In this document: positions 34,931-47,071 of the stretch, piece after piece
Numbering within the stretch: the first letter of the stretch is position 1
Layout: each line of letters begins with the position of its first letter
Position numbers and translations under genes: made by a program
Assembly (NCBI GenBank): GCA_016858145.1
Contig: JAEHOE010000063.1
Location: 615,395 to 679,394 of the forward strand
Source of the DNA: Edaphochlamys debaryana
Lineage: Eukaryota; Chlorophyta; Chlorophyceae; Chlamydomonadales
Length of the DNA: 64,000 bases
Direction: 5' to 3'
Notes under the pieces: generated by a model
Told to the model about the DNA's origin: nothing
Database searches by the model: none
What the model saw: only the letters and a program-made list of their open reading frames with translations

Positions 34931-36325
34931 AGCCCCCGTCCTTGCTGGGCCTTGCCTGCCCACCGTTGGCCAAGGAACGCCAAGTCCGTGACCAGGTTGC
35001 CGGGGACCTGGGGGGTGGGCGGCGGGGGGTCACTTGGATGCCAGGTAACGCAACGAGTCACGCAGGTGTCCCACAGGCTTCTTTCTCCCGCGCTGCACGC
35101 GACTGTTCTGCCCCGCCACCCTTCCGTCCCCCAAACCGCCCATTCCTTACGGGCCCGAAGTGCCCGCCCGCCACTGTCCCCCTCTCCGCCAACACACCTT
35201 GTAGCGGCACACGACCACGATGCACCTGTGCGAACAAGCCGGCGCAGGTCAGGCGGGCGAAGAGGAGGGGCAGGGCGGGCATTCACGGGATTGTGGAACT
35301 GGATCCAAGGCACGGAGCGGTGCAGGTCAACGAGTCGGCCCCCCCAGTACCAGCATGCACCAGCCCCGAACAAGAAACTGCCCAGCGCCTGGCATGCACC
35401 CACACCCCACCTCCAAAACCCCACCCACTGTCCGGCAGAGCCAAGGTCTGTGAAGGGCCCCACCGCTGCGCCCGCAGCCCAGCAGCGTGGAGGCCTTCCA
35501 TACCACCTGCGAGGGGGGGACAGGGAGGTGGGGCCGCGGATGGCGCTTACTGCATCGTCAGCTGAGTGACTATCCCGCTTGACAAAGTGACTCGGACAGG
35601 TCAGGCTCTCTCGCCGCTGGCCCACACGCGGTGCAACTTGCACCGTGCAAGCAAGGCAGGAGGGAGCCTGTACTGAGCCCCCCCCCCCGGCATCCCTCCA
35701 CATGCACCCCATGTGCGGCTCCGCACCTGTGTGGAGTGCCCCCACTGCCGGGTGGTGCCGCTGGTGGCCGCGAGGGTGTCCGTGAGGGGCTGCGAGCTGA
35801 ACACGTAGTTTGACACCTGCGAGAGACGGACGCGTGCATGTGCGGGGAGTGAGGGGGAGGTGGGAGGGGAGGGGTGGACGTGCAGAACCGTTCTGCAGCC
35901 ATCACGGTTGGAGCAAACAGGGAATGCGCGCCGAGAGGCAGCCCAGGCTGAGGGGGTCACGGCTGGGCGCACCTCGCTGTACCATGCTTCGGAGCTGGGC
36001 GCAAGGTTGAGGTCGAGGAGTGCGCCCGAGGAGGAGACGGACATGCTGGGGGGAGAGGGCGGGGAGAGGGGGCGGGCGAGCGGTTGGGGGGCCTGAGGGG
36101 CCTGACGGACTCGCGAGACTGTCGGGGAGGCACTTACATCTAGGGCCTACCGTTGGGGGCGCAGCATCGGGACGCTCTGTAATGGCGCACAGCCCTCGCG
36201 CATTGGCCGCATGCTGCTCTCCGTTCGTACAGCACTCACTAGAGGTTCTTTCCGAAGGGGTCGGTCGAGGGCGGTGTGGCGTGTGGGAGGGCGCAGCTGA
36301 GGGCGGCCAGCGTGTTGGCGTAGGA
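34927..36325 (-). CDS. CAP (SCP/PR-1-like) domain unit 1, 5' end not resolved
   Basis: Secreted CAP-superfamily domain, recognised from its conserved order. Exons: 36325-36240 (SYANTLAALSCALP, then FGKNL), 36045-35973 (YMSVSSSGALLD, then WYSE), 35816-35727 (VSNYVFSSQPLT, then WGHSTQ), 35506-35464 (VVWKASTLLGCGRS), 35225-35198 (CIVVVCRYK), 35007-34964 or through to the TGA at 34929-34927 (VPGNLVTDLAFLG). These correspond to the CAP motifs around GENLY, AWY, GHFTQVVW, GCG and VCRY.PPGN. The first three exons and the last two join in phase. Between GCGRS and CIVVVC the phase does not fit, so a small exon is missing or the gene is damaged there. The first CAP helix and signal peptide were not found upstream. 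The terminal TGA overlaps the ATG ATG that begins unit 2, so the two may be one gene or a tandem pair. Confidence 0.65.
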
Positions 36326-37239
36326 CTGCGGGGTGCGGGCATGTGCGGGGTGGGTGGGGGTAAAGGGGAATAGGGGGCGCTGGGCAGGTGTGTTGTTGTG
36401 GCGCTTCGACGTCTAACCCCTGGGACCAAGACAAAGCAAACAGCGAGCAACTTGGTCCCACGCACACCGCTGGGGACCCACCTGGGACGATGCTGCAAGG
36501 GATGAGTCCCATGTCAGAGGGCCAGCGCCGTGCCAAACACGGAACTGGGATGGCGTGAGGCAATGGAGGAGGCGGGGTGAGGAACCGGGGGTCAGAGTGA
36601 GCGGGGGTAACGTCTGTCGGCCCTCTGATATGAGGGCAGTGCCCCCTCCCCCTTGACCTTGAAGACTGTCTCGGGGTATGCCCGATGCGGCCTCACCGTG
36701 TTGTGGCTAACGAGGACGGCCTGAGGAGGGCAGCGGGACATGGCACACGAGTGTGGCACCTCACCTCACAAGGCTAGGGTCCTCACACGGCCTATCCGAG
36801 TCACTCACCGTCCCCCCGCTTGCCTGTCCGTCCAGACATGCATGCGGCCATCGGAGGCGGCGGGGGTGGTGCCAGGGTGGCACAGGCCCTGCTGACGCGG
36901 CCGTGCAGACAGCCCGCGCCAGCATCGCCAGTGCCCTCCACGCACGTCTCTGGCCGGGGCAGGCGGGGGTAGCGGGGAGATCTGGTAAAGCATCCGCGGG
37001 GGAGTCACCCGCGTTCCGCCTCATTGCATCCCATAACAATAATGATAATAGGACGCCCCCAGCGGGGGGCGTGTGTTAAGGGGGCGTGTGTGTATGAGGG
37101 GCTAGCCCATCTGCGTCCCATCTGAGTGGGGCATGCTGGGGGTGCTCCCTTGGCACGGTGCACGATACCGCAGCCCTGATCTCCATCCACATTCCCGGTC
37201 CTAGCCCCACGACCAGCCCCCCACGCTACTGTGCACGGA
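36326..37239. other. Gap upstream of the CAP unit, nothing resolved
   Basis: On the minus strand this should contain the first CAP exon(s) and possibly a signal peptide, but no convincing exon was found. Short candidates such as SDMGLIPCSIVP (about 36515-36480) have splice-like borders but no recognisable homology. Confidence 0.35.
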
Positions 37240-37600
37240 CCTGAGTCCAGCGTGCAGCCCCGGAGCGAGGCGGGGCCGTCCTGGCAGTCCTGCAGCACCG
37301 ACAGCCAGCCCTGCATCAGGTCCTGGGGGCAGCGGGGGCAGCCCAGGAACAGGCGAGGCCGGGTCGCTCTCCGACTACTGAGCGACTGCCCCCGCGCCAG
37401 GGGCCAACCTGGATCTGCTCCTGCAGCTGATGCGCGCCCTCCGCTTCGCCCTTGAGCTGCCCACACACGCGCACCTGCGAGTAGGCGCTGCCGTCCTCCC
37501 GCGTAGTGCTGTCCCCGCAGAAGACCACCGTGAAGGACGTGGCCAGCACCGCCTCGCCTTTAAGTGAGGTCGCGACGGGCGCCCGCCCCGCCGGCCGCAG
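37240..37600 (-). CDS. Exon pair of an unassigned Cys-containing extracellular-type protein
   Basis: The exon ending near 37411 (on the minus strand, LATSFTVVFCGDSTTREDGS then YSQVRVCGQLKGEAEGAHQL) is followed, after a C-tract intron, by the exon starting near 37321 (DLMQGWLSVLQDCQDGPASL then RGCTLDS); the junction EQIQ/DLMQ is in phase. Spacing of Cys residues and the VRVCG...WL...C pattern is loosely like pherophorin-type domains of volvocine extracellular matrix proteins, but this is pattern-level only. Upstream, TPSIFAVTATPEGLLGDRTP is coding-like but in another frame with no intron long enough between. It may be the 5' part of the CAP gene, a separate gene, or a remnant. Confidence 0.3.
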
Positions 37601-38885
37601 CGGGCCTCGTCAACGGAGAGCAGGGGCGTGCGGTCGCCCAGCAGGCCCTCAGGGGTGGCGGTGACAGCGAAGATGGACGGCGTCATCGAGCGAGCACGTC
37701 CCCGCGGGGCTGTACCGGTATGCGCAGCACACGGCGCAGCCGGTGGCTGGGGGCACCGCCGCCGCGAGGGGGGGGGGGCGCGAGGTGCGAGGCGGAGGGC
37801 GGCGTGCGGGGGGCGGAATCCGCCTACTGGTCACTGTGGCTCTGAACCACCTCTGCCATTCCTCGATAGAGGAGTCACGGGCAGTGGAGCGGTGTATGTG
37901 CTGGTGCACCTGCGCGGGGGACGAGCACGGTTGAAGCGGGTCGTCGAGGGTTAGGCACACTGCACCCGCCGAAAAGTTCTCATGTTCGGCGTTTGTTTCT
38001 CGTTTCACCATCAAGTGGACTTGCCCAGGGCAGTGCACGCCCTGGCTGGCTGGCGAGCTCCATCCACAACAAAAAGCTTGCCAGCAGCGCCCCAAGTAGC
38101 GTGTGTGCGCCATTTGACTTGACCATGGCGTACAATGGTGGTACAGTTAAACGCGTCGCACACCGTGGCTCAACTGAAGTGCGCTCAACCCTGATGTTTG
38201 GCCCAAGGCACAAACCGCCACGAGACGTTTTATCATACTAGACCTGCCACGCGTTCACTTGAGGGCGAGGATTTGCGAAATGAATGATTGTTGTCGATGA
38301 CATGCACCGTCATGCACGCTTCACGACGCACGGAGTCGGCAACGCTTCCGCTGGCCATGTTGCGCAAAGTGTGTCTCATGTCGGAGGGGGCGCTCGTTGA
38401 CCCCGTGGGTGGTTGGGGCGCCGTTTCTGGGTCAGGTTCGGCCCCGCCGCTCGATCGCGGGCACCCTTGAGCACGCACGCACGCGACGGCGGGCCCCCGC
38501 CCCCCCCCCCGTGTACCCCGGCCCCTGGCAGAACAGGCCCCCGTCTGCGGCAGGTATGCCACGCCTCCGTCCGAAGGCCCCCGGCCTGCGTTGAAAGGTG
38601 CTGCCGTTGGAAGCAATTGAAGCGAAACGGCATGTGTCGTAACGCTCATCCACCCCTGTTTCTCCTGCAAGGCTGTGCCTGCAGTCCGCTGCGTATGAGA
38701 GAAGTTAGACAGCAAGGCATGCGGCGGTGAATTGTGAGCGAGTAGAGCGCGAGCTTGTCATTCCTCTTTCAGAGAACCTTGATTGTTATTCCGGACACCT
38801 GACACGTATTGACAGCGTGCAAAGCATTCCACGACACATTTACACGGAATTCACGCGTAGAGGAGGGTCGCAGCGCAGCAGCAAG
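37601..38885. other. Region upstream of the amine oxidase gene
   Basis: The left part (to about 37950, minus) has coding-like fragments of uncertain origin (see the exon pair at 37240-37600). From about 37960 the composition becomes less GC-rich, and this should include the amine oxidase promoter and 5' UTR. The frame upstream of its start is open from 38727, but the hydrophobic signal peptide begins at the 38886 ATG, which is therefore taken as the start. Confidence 0.4.
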
Positions 38886-41800
38886 ATGCGAACTCGATTG
38901 TCAGGTGTCGTTCTTCTGGCTCTCCTGGCGCTGTGCTGTTCACCCACTAGCGCTGCTGGGCGTTGGAAGCAGGTGAGCTTCAAGACAAGGCAAATGGGAG
39001 GTCGGCGTGGCAGTGGACGCACGGTCGTGATGAGTGCACGCACATGTGTGACTCGCGCTGTTTCCTGCTTGCTCGCAGGTGCAGCGCTCTCCTCCATCGA
39101 GACGCCCTCCTCCCCGTATCACTGTGAAGGAGGTCAGTTGGAGGCGTGGGGCGTTATTTGCCGAAATCTTCCCGCGCTTTGCTCGCTCGGCACTCCTCTG
39201 GCCTCCAGAAGCAGCAAGACGATTGAGAGCTCCGACATTTATGGAATGGGATACGCGCTTGGGCAAATGAACCCCTCTGCGGAAGCGCCGTTTCAGCGAC
39301 GAGCTCCGACAGACGGGAAAAAACGGTCCCGTCTGACACAAAGAGTGCCGAAGCGGTCGCGAGCCTTAGGATCCAGGGGGCTATGCCTTGCTGTCGCTGT
39401 GAGTGCAAGGAGCCTCAAGGCAACTCTAGGTGATGCGCCCGACTGCTGGGCCTGCGGGGCGGGGGCATGTGTCTGACGAGGCTGCCATGCTTGTGGTGTC
39501 AGCTTGTCCCCATCTTAACCGCTCACCGCACTGCCCGCCGAGCATCAGCTGTCAGCATCGAGCAGGGCACAGCAGCGAATACGGAAACCACCGAGCAGCC
39601 ATCTGAGGGAACTCAAAGGATGTCCTGCAAGGGATCTCCTGCAAGGGAGCTAGCTGTGTAGGGGGCCGTGTAGGGGCATGTGCGTGTGGCTGGGCCTGCG
39701 GGGCGGGGCAATGTCAGACGGTGCCAGGTGGGACGTGTTAGCTTGCCCCAATCTTAAGTTGCACACCGCTCACCACCACTAAGTGACGCAGGGCTTGTGG
39801 ACCAAAGGTTTACATCCGCCATGCGTGCCAGCCATCCCCCGCTGTGTTGACCCTGTGTTGACGCTGTGTTGCTTACTTGCAAGCCATACCCCTCGCCCGG
39901 CTCTACCCCTTTGGAAGTCTTGGCCCCGTGGCCGCCTGCCCCGGACACATTGAGTGTAAACTCGCAAAACTTGCAAAACGGGCAAGCCTTGACTGCCGCC
40001 CTACGCCAAAACCAGCGAGCGCTTTGTTTCGTTGATGCTTGTGGGAGAGGCGGCAGAGGGGGCAAAGCAGGGGACCTGCTCATACTGAGGATTGCGTTGT
40101 TTGCCCTGCGCAACTCGTTGACTCCAGGTGGGAAATAGGCACGGTGGTCCCGCTTACTTGAATGCCTTGCCTCCATCTCCTCCATCGGTATATATCTTCC
40201 GTCAGGACCTTCTGGCTGACAGCCAGATCCAGTCAGGGCGTATCCGGTGCGGCCGGCTAGCCCTGCCCACGGCCTCCCGTTGGAAAGTTTTCCCCGGCGC
40301 ACACCCCTCTGGCTTCACCCGCCCGCCCACAGGCCCCAGCCAGGGCCGTCCAGAAAGGCAGCCCCCGCAGGGCCGAAACCTTCTGGCCATGGAGCCAGAA
40401 CACCCCCTCACTCCCACGGCCCAGATCCTTCTAGCTGAGAGCCAGAAACGGCCTTGATACCACAATACCACGATGCCAACACTGTCATTAAACGGCCATG
40501 GCCCTCTGCATATCTATATGCCGTCCATCCATGCACGGACTGCTGCTGTTGCCTGTGATCTTGCCCTTCTGGTTGGGCCCCAGTGTGGAGGCGGTTCACA
40601 GATCCCGCCTTTTGAGGAGGACCGCTTGAAGGAGACATCTCCGTTTGACGAGCTGAGCGCTGATGAGCTGGTTGCAGGTAATAAGAAGGGATGAAGCCCT
40701 TGTGCACTCTGCAAAGAATCATCCTGCTGCCTACCCCCTTAAACTCAATCTATCCGAAACTGCTGAATGGCTTGTCCAGCTTTGTGCGTGCAGCCAGTGC
40801 CTGTACGTGTAATTTTGACGTACCTGCTGTCCTTCCTCACACACACACCTGCCCGTACTACCCGTACACAGTGCGTGATTTCCTGTTCACCCGGCCTGAG
40901 CTTGATTTGCACAACATTGATGAGGCGGGGCCCACGGATAACGTGATCTTCATGGTTGAGATGCTGCCTCCACCCAAGGCTGCGGTGCTGGCCTATCTGG
41001 AGGGCAGCGGAGCTGAGCCAGAGCGCAGGGCCTACGCTGTTTTGAACGTCTTCAACTACTCGGATGGCGCACAGATTCTGCAGGTAAGGGATATATGGGG
41101 GACGTGCTGAAGCCCGTAGCGCCCTCTCACTTCAAGGTGCCTCTGCTTGCTTGTGCGCTATCATAATGTGCGCCTGACACAGTTCGTAAGCTTTGGCATA
41201 CCATGGGCAGACTCAGGTTAACTTGACCCAACCCATACATTGCCTTGCTTGACGCGCACCGCAGGTGGAGGTTGGGCCCCTGCCCAGCCCCACTTTCTAC
41301 CGCCACCTGGCACTGGGCAAGCAGACACCCCAGATCCACATCCACTCTCGCCCAGGCAGCACGCCGGAGTACAATGAGTGAGCCGGTGCTGGTATCTTCT
41401 TCTTTTCCTTCTTTCTGCTTCTGGATATCCAGAAGCTTTTGGCCCGTCAGCAGGGGGCTTCTGGCTATGAGCCAGAAGGATTCGGGCCTCGGCGGGGGGG
41501 TGTCCTGGCTCCACCCTTGTGGACATGGGGCACGAGGGGCCAGGGTGGGACCGAGAGGGCTACGCGGCCTAGCATCTGCACGCGCTGAGGGCCAGAAAGC
41601 ACGTCTGTACCCGGAGGAGAACATTTGGACCGGCCCCACATGTCCAACCCTACCCAGCCAGAAGGATCTGGACCTCCCAGGGGGGGTATGTAGGTGTTCT
41701 GTGTTTCATGGCCAGAAGGTTTCGGGCCTCGCAGGGGGGGTTTCTGGCTCTCAGCCAGAAGATCCTGACGGAAGATACCAGCACTGGAGTGAGCTTGCCA

Positions 41801-44800
41801 TGCCTGCTTGCAAACATATAGGATCCATCGCTTGAAAGATATGTATAGCGGTGCGTACTTGCCCTGCCCCCCTAAGTCTACCAAGTCACCTTGCTTGCTT
41901 GACTGCTATATTCTATCAACAAATCCTCAGGCTGGAAGTGGTGCTTGCACCCATGTTTGAGGTCCTGGACCCTATCCTGGAGGAGGTGGTGGGCTACAGC
42001 TACAACACGTGGTGCGCAGACCTGAAAGAGCGAGATAGACGCATGCTGGTCGGCTGTGGAGGGTCTGCTGTTACATACGTACCAAGTAGAATCCAGCCAA
42101 GGCTTGCTGCGGATGCATGAGAAGTGGCGGCACCAAAGCAGTGCAGTCAAGTTTTTACACCTGGATTTCTCCTGGGGCCTCCCCGCCGCTGTGCTGCACA
42201 GTGAGGACAAGTGCTTGACGTGGACAGATAGCGCCCCACGTGGAATTGTACGCGAGGAGCGGAAGGTACGGGATGTCCTGGGCGTACGTAGCAATGTACT
42301 TGTACTTACGCCTTCGTACCCTTTTGCCCGCACCCACAAAACACTTCCTATCTACCTACGATCGTGGGCCAGGCTTGGGTGCGTGAGCGCTTGCAATCTA
42401 TCTGTCTGCTTGCTGCACAAACCAACGCCACCAACACACCTCGGACATGCACTCACTGACCGTCATTGTGCGGATGGATGTGGCATGCTCACTCTGCTGC
42501 ACACCTGACCTCCCTTCATCACTTGCATGCACAGTTCATCTTCTACCGTGCTGTGCAAGGCCTCTATCTGCACCCAATCGGCCTGGAGGTGTACGTCGAT
42601 ACGGCAGGTAGGCCGATCCATGCTTGATTGCGACTGAAGTGTCCGTAGTATAATAAGCCTACGCTTGGATGGGTTTGATAGATGCTGCGTGCACACACCC
42701 ACAGCTACGTTCACACCCAGCTAACCCAGCTATCCAGCAGGGGCAATATTATTGTCTGCAACACCCCTAGGCGTGCGCACATACAACTGATGAGTTCATT
42801 TGCATACACTGACCGGGCCCCCTTGATTGCCAAATGCGTGCAGGCTTGAATGCGTCTGCGTGGCATGTTGAGAAGATTCAGTTTGCTGGACAACTGTGGG
42901 ACAACGTCACGGCTATTGCAGAATGGTATGATGCTAACAACCGCACAACACCCGGTTTTGAACCATGGAAGCCAAGTAAGCAAGAATCCATTGCGTTGCT
43001 GGTCTGGGTGACAGGCCATGCTAGTATCGTGGCTGACACAAGAGTTTCTTTGGTGAGAGTGCTACCTACCGTAGTTGAGGATTCGAACCTCTGTCGCCCC
43101 TGAAGATGCCATGTCCACATAGAAAATGCATTAATTAGGTATCCATGCTATATGACCTGTTCAGTTTTGGGCAAGACTGTCTCAGCTATGGTCGCACCTA
43201 TATACCGGCCTTGCAACTGGCCCTTGTGTGCTCTGCTGTAGCCGATGAGGAGCTCAAGTTTAGCACCTTCTACCCCCGTGAGGAGCCACCACACCGCCCA
43301 GAGGGTGGCCGGCCAGGCCCCGCTCAGTATGAGCCTGCTGGCAAGCGGTGCGCTGAGCGCGTGCGGGAGCATGCATACCGGCTTACAACGTTGTTAATTG
43401 TGATACGTTGTGTCAGTTTTCCTTACATGTTATCCCTTCTCACAGGTACTCCGTTCGTGGCAAGCAGATTAGTTGGGTGAGTTCCGCGTGCTTGATCACT
43501 GCTGCTGGCGGTGGCCCAACCGACCCAAGGCAAAGGGCGGTCAAGAGCCGCCACACATGACAGTACTTGGTTGATTGGTGTTTGGCTGCTGAGAGGCTGC
43601 TGTGCTTGCTCTACCATGACGAGCAGCCTGCTAAGCCTGCTGCAAGCACACACACTTATCACTTTCTTCCAACAAACCGCCATTCATTTCCAGATGGGCT
43701 GGCAACTCAATCTGGGCCTGCGCAGCAGCTGTGGGATGCGGCTGTGGGATGTACGCTTCAATGGCACGCGTGTTGCTTACGAGCTAAGCCTGCAGCAGGC
43801 GTCAGCGGGTGCGTAGAAAACAGGCAGTAGGGACATGGCATGCGTGCAATGAAGTTCATAGCTCCTTTACTGCAGCACCTGTCGCCTAGCTAGCTCCCTC
43901 TCATACATTAACGTCTGCCGCCTGTGCGTCCATCCTTTCATTCCATTGTCGGTCACACATACAGCGTATGGTGGTGACCCCGCCTCAAGCCCCTTCCAGG
44001 CACAGACCTTCTACTTTGACAGTGCCTGGGGCATGGGCAGCGCGCACCTGCCGCTGGTTCCAGGCTCGGACTGCCCGGAGACGGCAACTTACTTTGACTT
44101 TTCGCATTTGTGGGATTCCCATGAGCCTATTGTCAACCGGAACAGCATGTGTGTGTTCGAGTGGGATACAGGTAAGGCAGCTTTATGTTAAGCGGTATTG
44201 CATGTATTACGGGTAGGTTTTGGAATGCTGAAGGGGAGGGGCAGATTAAGGCTTATAATCCTTCACTTCTGCTGCATGCACTCACAGGGATGCCCCTCCG
44301 GCGTCACCACCAGCACCACACTGACCCCAAGTGGGTGGGCAGCATGAAGAGCTACGCACTGGTCGTGCGCTCCATCAGCACTGTGTGAGTCACACATCCA
44401 CTTGAGTGATGAGGGCGCATGTGAGGGTGGGTTGTCAGGCCCAGGTGACCCAATGTGGCGTGCGGTTTACAAGCAAAACCCTGTCTGCAAAACCTGGGGT
44501 TGCCTACGTTAATGGGTTTCTTTACCTGCCGCAAGTGTACCCAACAAACTCAATGTTTGCACAAATGGGCATGCCCTACCTTTACACAGGTACAATTACG
44601 ACTACGCCTGGACCCATACAGTGGGTTGGTTTGCTGTGTGTGCTTGTTGTGGCTTTCAATCACATTGGCGTGTGCAGCGTTTGTTGCTTGGGCTTGCGTG
44701 AGGGCATCAGGTGGACGCCATTGAATCCGGCAGACCGCGGGTTGTATCTGCTTCTTATCAATGACACACGCGCAATGCTGTGTGCGTGCACACTAAGGCA

Positions 44801-47071
44801 TTAGCTGTCTCGCTCCCTTGTGCTCCCACGAGCAGTTCTACACGGACGGCACCATAGAGGTCAAGGTCCAAGCCTTCGGCTACTTGCAAGTGAGGAGAGT
44901 AGCACCGCATACAAAGATGCATTCATCTTCCATGGCCAGAGTAAAGCCTTTCATGCACCCTTGCACGTAGCTGTCTTCTACATGTGTGTAATGCTACCCA
45001 AACGCCCATTGATGAAGCCGATGCATTGACGCCACGCACGCCCATTTGGCCCATTTTTATTAACGTTTGCCCCCCTCAGACCACCCGCTTTGAGCCTGCT
45101 CATGGCTACAAAACCTCTCCCGATGCTGGAGGCACCGTTCATGGTGAGCTGTCCCTGTTCTTAATTGGCGTGTTTTGTTTCTGACAGGCATTTGGTTGCT
45201 CAAGGCCTGCCGACAGGACCTTGCCTGGGGGGGCACAGCAGTTTCAAACTACAACTTTGTCCTGGTTGGGGCGTCCTGTCTAGGCTCTCCTGTCTAGCGG
45301 TCTATCCCATCTATCCCAAAAGTTCCATATGGGATCATTGTCAAGGATGCCAAACGGTTAAGCTATGAGCACAAGTTGGACTCACTGCTGTCGTCCCTGA
45401 TACATCTAATACATCCTCAGACCATGTGTTGCACTGGAAGGTTGACTTGGACATTGCTGGCGTCAACAATAGCGTTCAGAAGGACAAAATCGTTCCCGAG
45501 ACCATCAAGATGCCATGGCATCCGTCTGTCTCATCGTTTTGGGGCAGGCGGATTCAGCGTGAAATGCCGGAAACCGAGGACAAGGCCACCACGTTTATCA
45601 ACCCGAACCATCCCACGTGAGTACTGAAAGACCACTGGTAGGTGGCCATTGCCCCCGCCCGCTCAAAGGCGGGAGTAGCGGGAGGGTGCAGTCAAGTTGG
45701 CTTCCTGCACTTCTTACTCACCTTTGCTTTGTTCTCACCTCTTCCAAATCAAGGTATACCATGATCGTAAATGAGAACGAGCTCAACAGATTTGGCGCAT
45801 CTCGTGGTTACCGCAGTGAGTTGCAATTTGAAGGGGTTGAAGGACGAGGGACAAGGGGTCGCTCTTGAGGTGTGCACTGGTGAGTTGCTGCTGCCACACA
45901 CACATCTCGGTAGCAACAATTGACCTCAGTTATGCCTCGTATGCTTGTTGCTGTCCTTGTGCACTGCAGTTGACCATCATTCCTACACATACCCATTGAT
46001 CCCGGATGATGCCTGGATCATGCGTGCCGCAAGTAAGCCCAGTAGAAAACCAAATGAACTGTACGGGCAGTAAACTACCTGTACCGCCTAGCTAGTTCAC
46101 CGGCCAGACATGATAGCTCAAAGCATCCTGTGTTTGACAAACGTTCTGCCTACCTGCCTGCCTTAACCCATGTAGCAATCTCATTCTTCCAACTCTTTGG
46201 CAGGCTTTATGAAGTACCACATTGCAGTGACGGCGCACAAGGATAACGAGCTGTTTAGCAGTACCATTTTTGACCAGGCTACTCCTGCGGAGCCTGTGCT
46301 GCGCTTTGAGGACTATATTGATGGTGACTCAGTTCGCAATACCGACCTGGTCGCTTGGGTCTCAGCGGGCACATGGTATGTTGCTATGTGACATCAACCA
46401 TCATGGGCACATCAGGCAGTGTCGTGTTGACAATGTAATCCATTGGTTTCCATGAATACCTCTGCAGGCACATCCCTGTATCTGAGGACGCCCCAAGCAC
46501 GTGAGTGACAGGTGGTGCGTGTCTGTCTGCTTGGGCCTTTGAAGCATTTCCTAGCAGGATTGATATGGCTGGCGCACTTTACAAAGCACTCAACAGGGCA
46601 CCTGCTGCTCTTGACGTGCCTGCATTGAGATTCGCTCATTGCATACTTGTGTATGCTACCCCTGAACACCGCTGTGGTACAGGCCCTCAACAGGCGCATC
46701 TGTTGGCTTTGTGCTGCGTCCATACAACTACTTTTCAGGTGAGAGCACGTGGTGCTTGCGTGTAAGGCCATGGCTTCATCACGAGGGCAAAAAATAAAGC
46801 GCGCATATAGCTTGAAGGTCAGAGCTTGCACAATCATAACCACTTAAAAACGAGGACGTGCACCCCTTCCCCGATATGATTCGTGTTGATTTGTGGGCCC
46901 CTTTCCCCCCTCCCCTCCACAGAGGACGCTGCACTCCACACACAAGAGATCAACCTTATGGAACGGCCTTCTGAAAGCTCCCCTTTGGTTGTGGACACAG
47001 GCATGAAAGCAGTGAAGAACTGTGTGGCAGAGGAGCCAATCACGCTTGCAGATGTGGCAGACACGTTCTAG
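38886..47071 (+). CDS. Secreted copper (TPQ) amine oxidase, animal diamine-oxidase type
   Basis: Oxidises primary amines (diamines/histamine in relatives) to aldehyde, ammonia and H2O2. Exons: 38886-38972, 39079-39132, 40602-40677, 40872-41083, 41265-41377, 41931-42008, 42097-42265, 42535-42607, 42844-42975, 43242-43347, 43446-43476, 43694-43808, 43965-44171, 44288-44384, 44590-44620, 44836-44889, 45080-45143, 45421-45616, 45754-45815, 45970-46032, 46204-46375, 46468-46500, 46683-46738, 46923-47071 (809 aa; phases agree). Signal peptide MRTRLSGVVLLALLALCC. Active-site residues: base Asp about 434 (YFDSAWGMG), TPQ precursor Tyr about 520 in YNYDY, copper ligands His566 and His568 (HDH, split by an intron) and His732 (WHIPVSED). 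Offsets from human AOC1 residues are a steady 56-61. The sequence follows AOC1 through to KNCVAEEPITLADV at the C-terminus. The 42008/42097 junction is the least certain and leaves a roughly 35-residue insertion before DKCLTWTDSAPRG. Less GC-rich than neighbouring genes. Confidence 0.93.
39440..39780 (+). repeat. Imperfect direct repeat in amine oxidase intron 2
   Basis: Two similar segments, about 39445-39530 and 39690-39778, share TGGGCCTGCGGGGCGGGG, a GTCAG/GTTAGCTTG stretch, CCCATCTTAA-like sequence and ACCGCTCACC. Between them is a short GGATGTCCTGCAAGG / GGATCTCCTGCAAGG doublet. It resembles an eroded tandem duplication within the unusually long (1.47 kb) intron 2. Confidence 0.5.
40183..40464. 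mobile_element. Diverged MITE copy in amine oxidase intron 2
   Basis: It shares the ATCTTCCGTCAGGACCTTCT end region, the internal CTTCTGGCT / AGCCAGAA hairpins and the GGCCCAGATCCTTCT segment with the better-preserved copies at 41384 and 47672, in the orientation of the 47672 copy. Terminal repeats are degraded and no target duplication was found, so the ends are approximate. Confidence 0.6.
41384..41786. mobile_element. MITE inserted at an amine oxidase splice donor
   Basis: The 403-bp element has 16-bp terminal inverted repeats: CGGTGCTGGTATCTTC at 41384-41399 and the inverse of CAGTGCTGGTATCTTC at 41771-41786 (15 of 16 match). It is flanked by a perfect 8-bp direct repeat GAGTGAGC (41376-41383 and 41787-41794). 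The interior is non-coding, with palindromes such as CTTCTGGATATCCAGAAG and paired CTTCTGGCT/AGCCAGAAG. An 8-bp target duplication with CA-type ends points to hAT-like mobilisation. The left duplication contains the donor GA|GTGAGC of exon 41265-41377. Confidence 0.88.

Noticed and set aside
39133..39270. Read-through of amine oxidase exon 2 (VSWRRGALFA...)
   Set aside because: The frame ends at a stop in 46 codons. Splicing from 39132 to 40602 keeps phase and leads into the family sequence.
43055..43120. tRNA-like T-arm on the minus strand (AGAGGTTCGAATCCTC)
   Set aside because: Only the T-arm palindrome fits; no matching acceptor stem, D-arm/A box or anticodon arm could be found at the right spacing, and it lies inside an amine oxidase intron.
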